DNA of 64,000 nt from Diplodia intermedia (Eukaryota; Ascomycota; Dothideomycetes; Botryosphaeriales; Botryosphaeriaceae), in NCBI GenBank assembly GCA_021495925.1, contig JAKEKT010000001.1, forward strand, positions 868,001 through 932,000, given 5' to 3'. The first letter of the stretch is position 1. Each line of letters opens with the position of its first letter. Below are positions 62,213-64,000 of the stretch, one piece after another. The notes under the pieces are model-generated. The model was not told the origin of the DNA. It worked only from the letters and a program-made list of their open reading frames with translations, and made no database searches. The translations under genes and the position numbers were made by a program.

Positions 62213-62485
62213 TGCGGTTGCATCATAGGTTGCCCCTCCAGCCCCTCCGCAAACGCCATCGTCCCACGCAAGATCAGCCGCTGCCCTGGGATCATCGCCG
62301 GCCCAACTGGAAATCGGCCCGCACTGGGCATCATTGCTGCTTGCGCGGCTGCATTGCGCTTATCTTTCCAAGGCCCAATCGCCGAGTCTGGAACTCTATC
62401 TGATGAATCTGTGCCTTTTTCCCTGAACGCCATGATTTCTGTGCCAAGAATCGCCCATCTCCACCAACCCAGCCTTGCGCTTGCT

Positions 62486-64000
62486 TTACTCCATCTCAAT
62501 CGTGCCCGGAGGCTTGCTCGTAACTGCTACTCGTTAGCTCAACCCTCTCACCCAGTCATGTCGCTGCACTTACTGTCGTACACCACACGACACACGCCGT
62601 CGACCTCGTTCACAATTCTCCTGCTGACACGCTTCAAGAACTGGCCGTCGAAGGGGAACCAGTCAGCCGTCATGAAATCCGTCGTCTCAACCGCGCGCAG
62701 AGCGATGACCTGCGCGTGCACGCGCTTATCACCCATCACACCAACCGCCTTGACAGGCATCAGGGCAGCGAAAGCCTGCGAGATCTGCCTGTAAAGGCCA
62801 GCCTTCTTGATTTCCTCGATGAAAATGTGGTCAGCGTGACGCGCAATCTTGACCTGCTCCGGAGTGACCTCGCCCAGAATGCGAATAGCAATACCGGGGC
62901 CAGGGAAGGGGTGGCGCCAGACGAGCTCCTCCGGGATGCCCAACTGAGTGCCGAGCTCGCGAACCTCGTCCTTGAACAGCTCGCGAAGGGGCTCGATCAG
63001 CTTGAGGTGCATACCCTCCAGCAGACCACCGACGTTGTGGTGAGTCTTGATGGTCGCGCTGGGGCCCTTGAAAGAAATGCTCTCAATGACGTCGGGGTAG
63101 AGAGTGCCCTGCAGCAGCCACTCAATCTCGCCGGCCTTGGGCGTGTTGGCAGCCTCCGAGGCGATCCTCTTAGCCTCCTCCTGGAAAACCTCGATGAAGG
63201 TGTTGCCAATGGCCTTGCGCTTCTTCTCAGGGTCGTCGGTGATGCCCTTGAGCTTGCCGAGGAAGCGGTCGCTGGCGTCGACAACAGTCAGGTTGACCCC
63301 AAGGTGCTTGCTCAGAGTCTCCTTGACAATGGCAGCCTCGTTGAGCCTAAGCACACCGTTGTCGACCAGGACGGCGTGGAAGCGGTCGCCAATGGCCTCC
63401 TGCATCAGCTTGGCGGCAACGGTGGAGTCAACACCACCGCTAACCGCACCAATGACCTGACCCTTGTCGCCGACGAGAGCGCGAATGCGGGCAATCTCCT
63501 GGTCGACGAACTTGGCCATGGTCCAGTTCTGGTTGGCACCACAGATGTTCACTGCAAAGTTCTTCAGGAGCTCCTTGCCGCGCGGGGTATGAGTCACCTC
63601 CGGGTGGAACTGAATGCCAAAGTATTGCTTCGAGCCGTGGGCAATGCCAGCGAAAGGAGCGTTGTCGGTGGTGGCGAGGATCTCGAAGCCGTCGGGAAGC
63701 TTGGAGAGCTTGTCACCATGCGACATCCAGACCTCGAGGTCTTTCTCAAGGCCCTCGAAGAGCTTATCGATGTGGGCGCCCTTGCCGGGGTGCTTCTCAA
63801 CCTTCAGGTAGGCGTGGCCGTACTCCTTCTTGTCGCCGGCAGAGACACCCTGCTTGTCGTGGTACCAGGCCATCTCCTGCAGACCGTAGCATATACCCAG
63901 AACAGGCACGCCCAGCTCGAAGACAGCCGGGTCGGCGTGCGGCGAACCATCCTCGTAAACGGAGTAGGGCGAGCCGGACAGGATGACACCCTTGGGCTTC
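62486..64000 (-). CDS. GUA1: GMP synthase (glutamine-hydrolysing), partial
   Basis: Two visible exons (to 62574 from the window edge, and 62523-62486); the 5' part lies beyond 64000. About 488 residues are seen. GMP synthase makes GMP from XMP, glutamine and ATP. The glutaminase part shows SGSPYSVYEDGSPHADPAVF, the nucleophile Cys in LGICYGLQEMAW, and the His/Glu pair in QFHPEVTHT. The ATP pyrophosphatase P-loop is GAVSGGVDSTVAAKLMQ. The dimerisation part includes VWRHPFPGPGIAIRILGE. The last 50-nt intron restores CRVVYDITSKPPGTIEME, the conserved C-terminus. Confidence 0.96.

Larger units (their letters stand above)
62059..62485. other. Intergenic region, hydrophilic protein / GUA1 3' end
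   Basis: 427 bp. It holds the TATA box and CRE of the small gene near its left side and the GUA1 3' UTR at the right. Nothing else is seen. Confidence 0.55.

Overview
The window is a gene-dense chromosomal segment of a filamentous ascomycete (Pezizomycotina). The class is probably Dothideomycetes, but that is a low-confidence guess. The evidence is short GT-AG introns (mostly 45-125 nt) with CTAAC/CTGAC branch sites just before the acceptor, GC-rich coding sequence, and a conserved fungal gene set. I see no transposon, rRNA gene or CRISPR array. There is one tRNA gene. Most assignments come from recognising protein families by eye. Exon joints were chosen so that reading frame, splice consensus and family sequence all agree.

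Region 1-23 kb is housekeeping. It holds the 5' end of a likely FAD synthetase, divergent from the sulfite reductase beta subunit; mitochondrial uS12m divergent from eIF2B-alpha (GCN3); the iron-responsive GATA repressor SreA behind a 3-kb upstream region with candidate SreA sites; the Hikeshi/Opi10 Hsp70 importer; a DUF4743-type Nudix protein; RPB8 divergent from Elongator ELP4; a small membrane protein; and the tRNA-splicing endonuclease subunit SEN34, which has a long N-terminal extension.

Region 24-38 kb holds a GPR1/Git3-type receptor, a ubiquitin C-terminal hydrolase, TFIIA-gamma divergent from V-ATPase c'', and a MogA-MoeA (gephyrin/CnxE) fusion with a histidine-rich linker. It also holds a secreted GH28 glycosidase, tRNA-Gly(TCC) with a degenerate half copy beside it, and a short-chain dehydrogenase with two plausible starts.

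Region 39-51 kb is the unusual part. Five consecutive genes on the + strand (called P1-P5 here) are diverged tandem paralogues of a family I do not recognise. They share a roughly 90-140-residue core with motifs of the type RAxxHxYxV, LPxGATGxK, YPRGAKGLK and PxPSxL, set in long, acidic, apparently disordered sequence. Pairs of members share further modules: an N-terminal WDxE motif in P1 and P4, a C-terminal SLxxLPxGxKY motif in P2 and P3, and SD-rich repeats in P3 and P5. P1 has a terminal intron whose removal replaces an acidic end with a hydrophobic tail, and P4 also ends hydrophobically. This cluster is my best candidate for an undescribed system.

Region 52-64 kb holds a conserved fungal protein of unknown function with a long disordered tail, a 103-aa conserved small protein, a nuclear-looking unknown protein, and an anion:cation-symporter-type MFS transporter. 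It ends with a small hydrophilic protein behind a TATA box and a perfect CRE palindrome, and the C-terminal 90% or so of GMP synthase, cut by the window edge.
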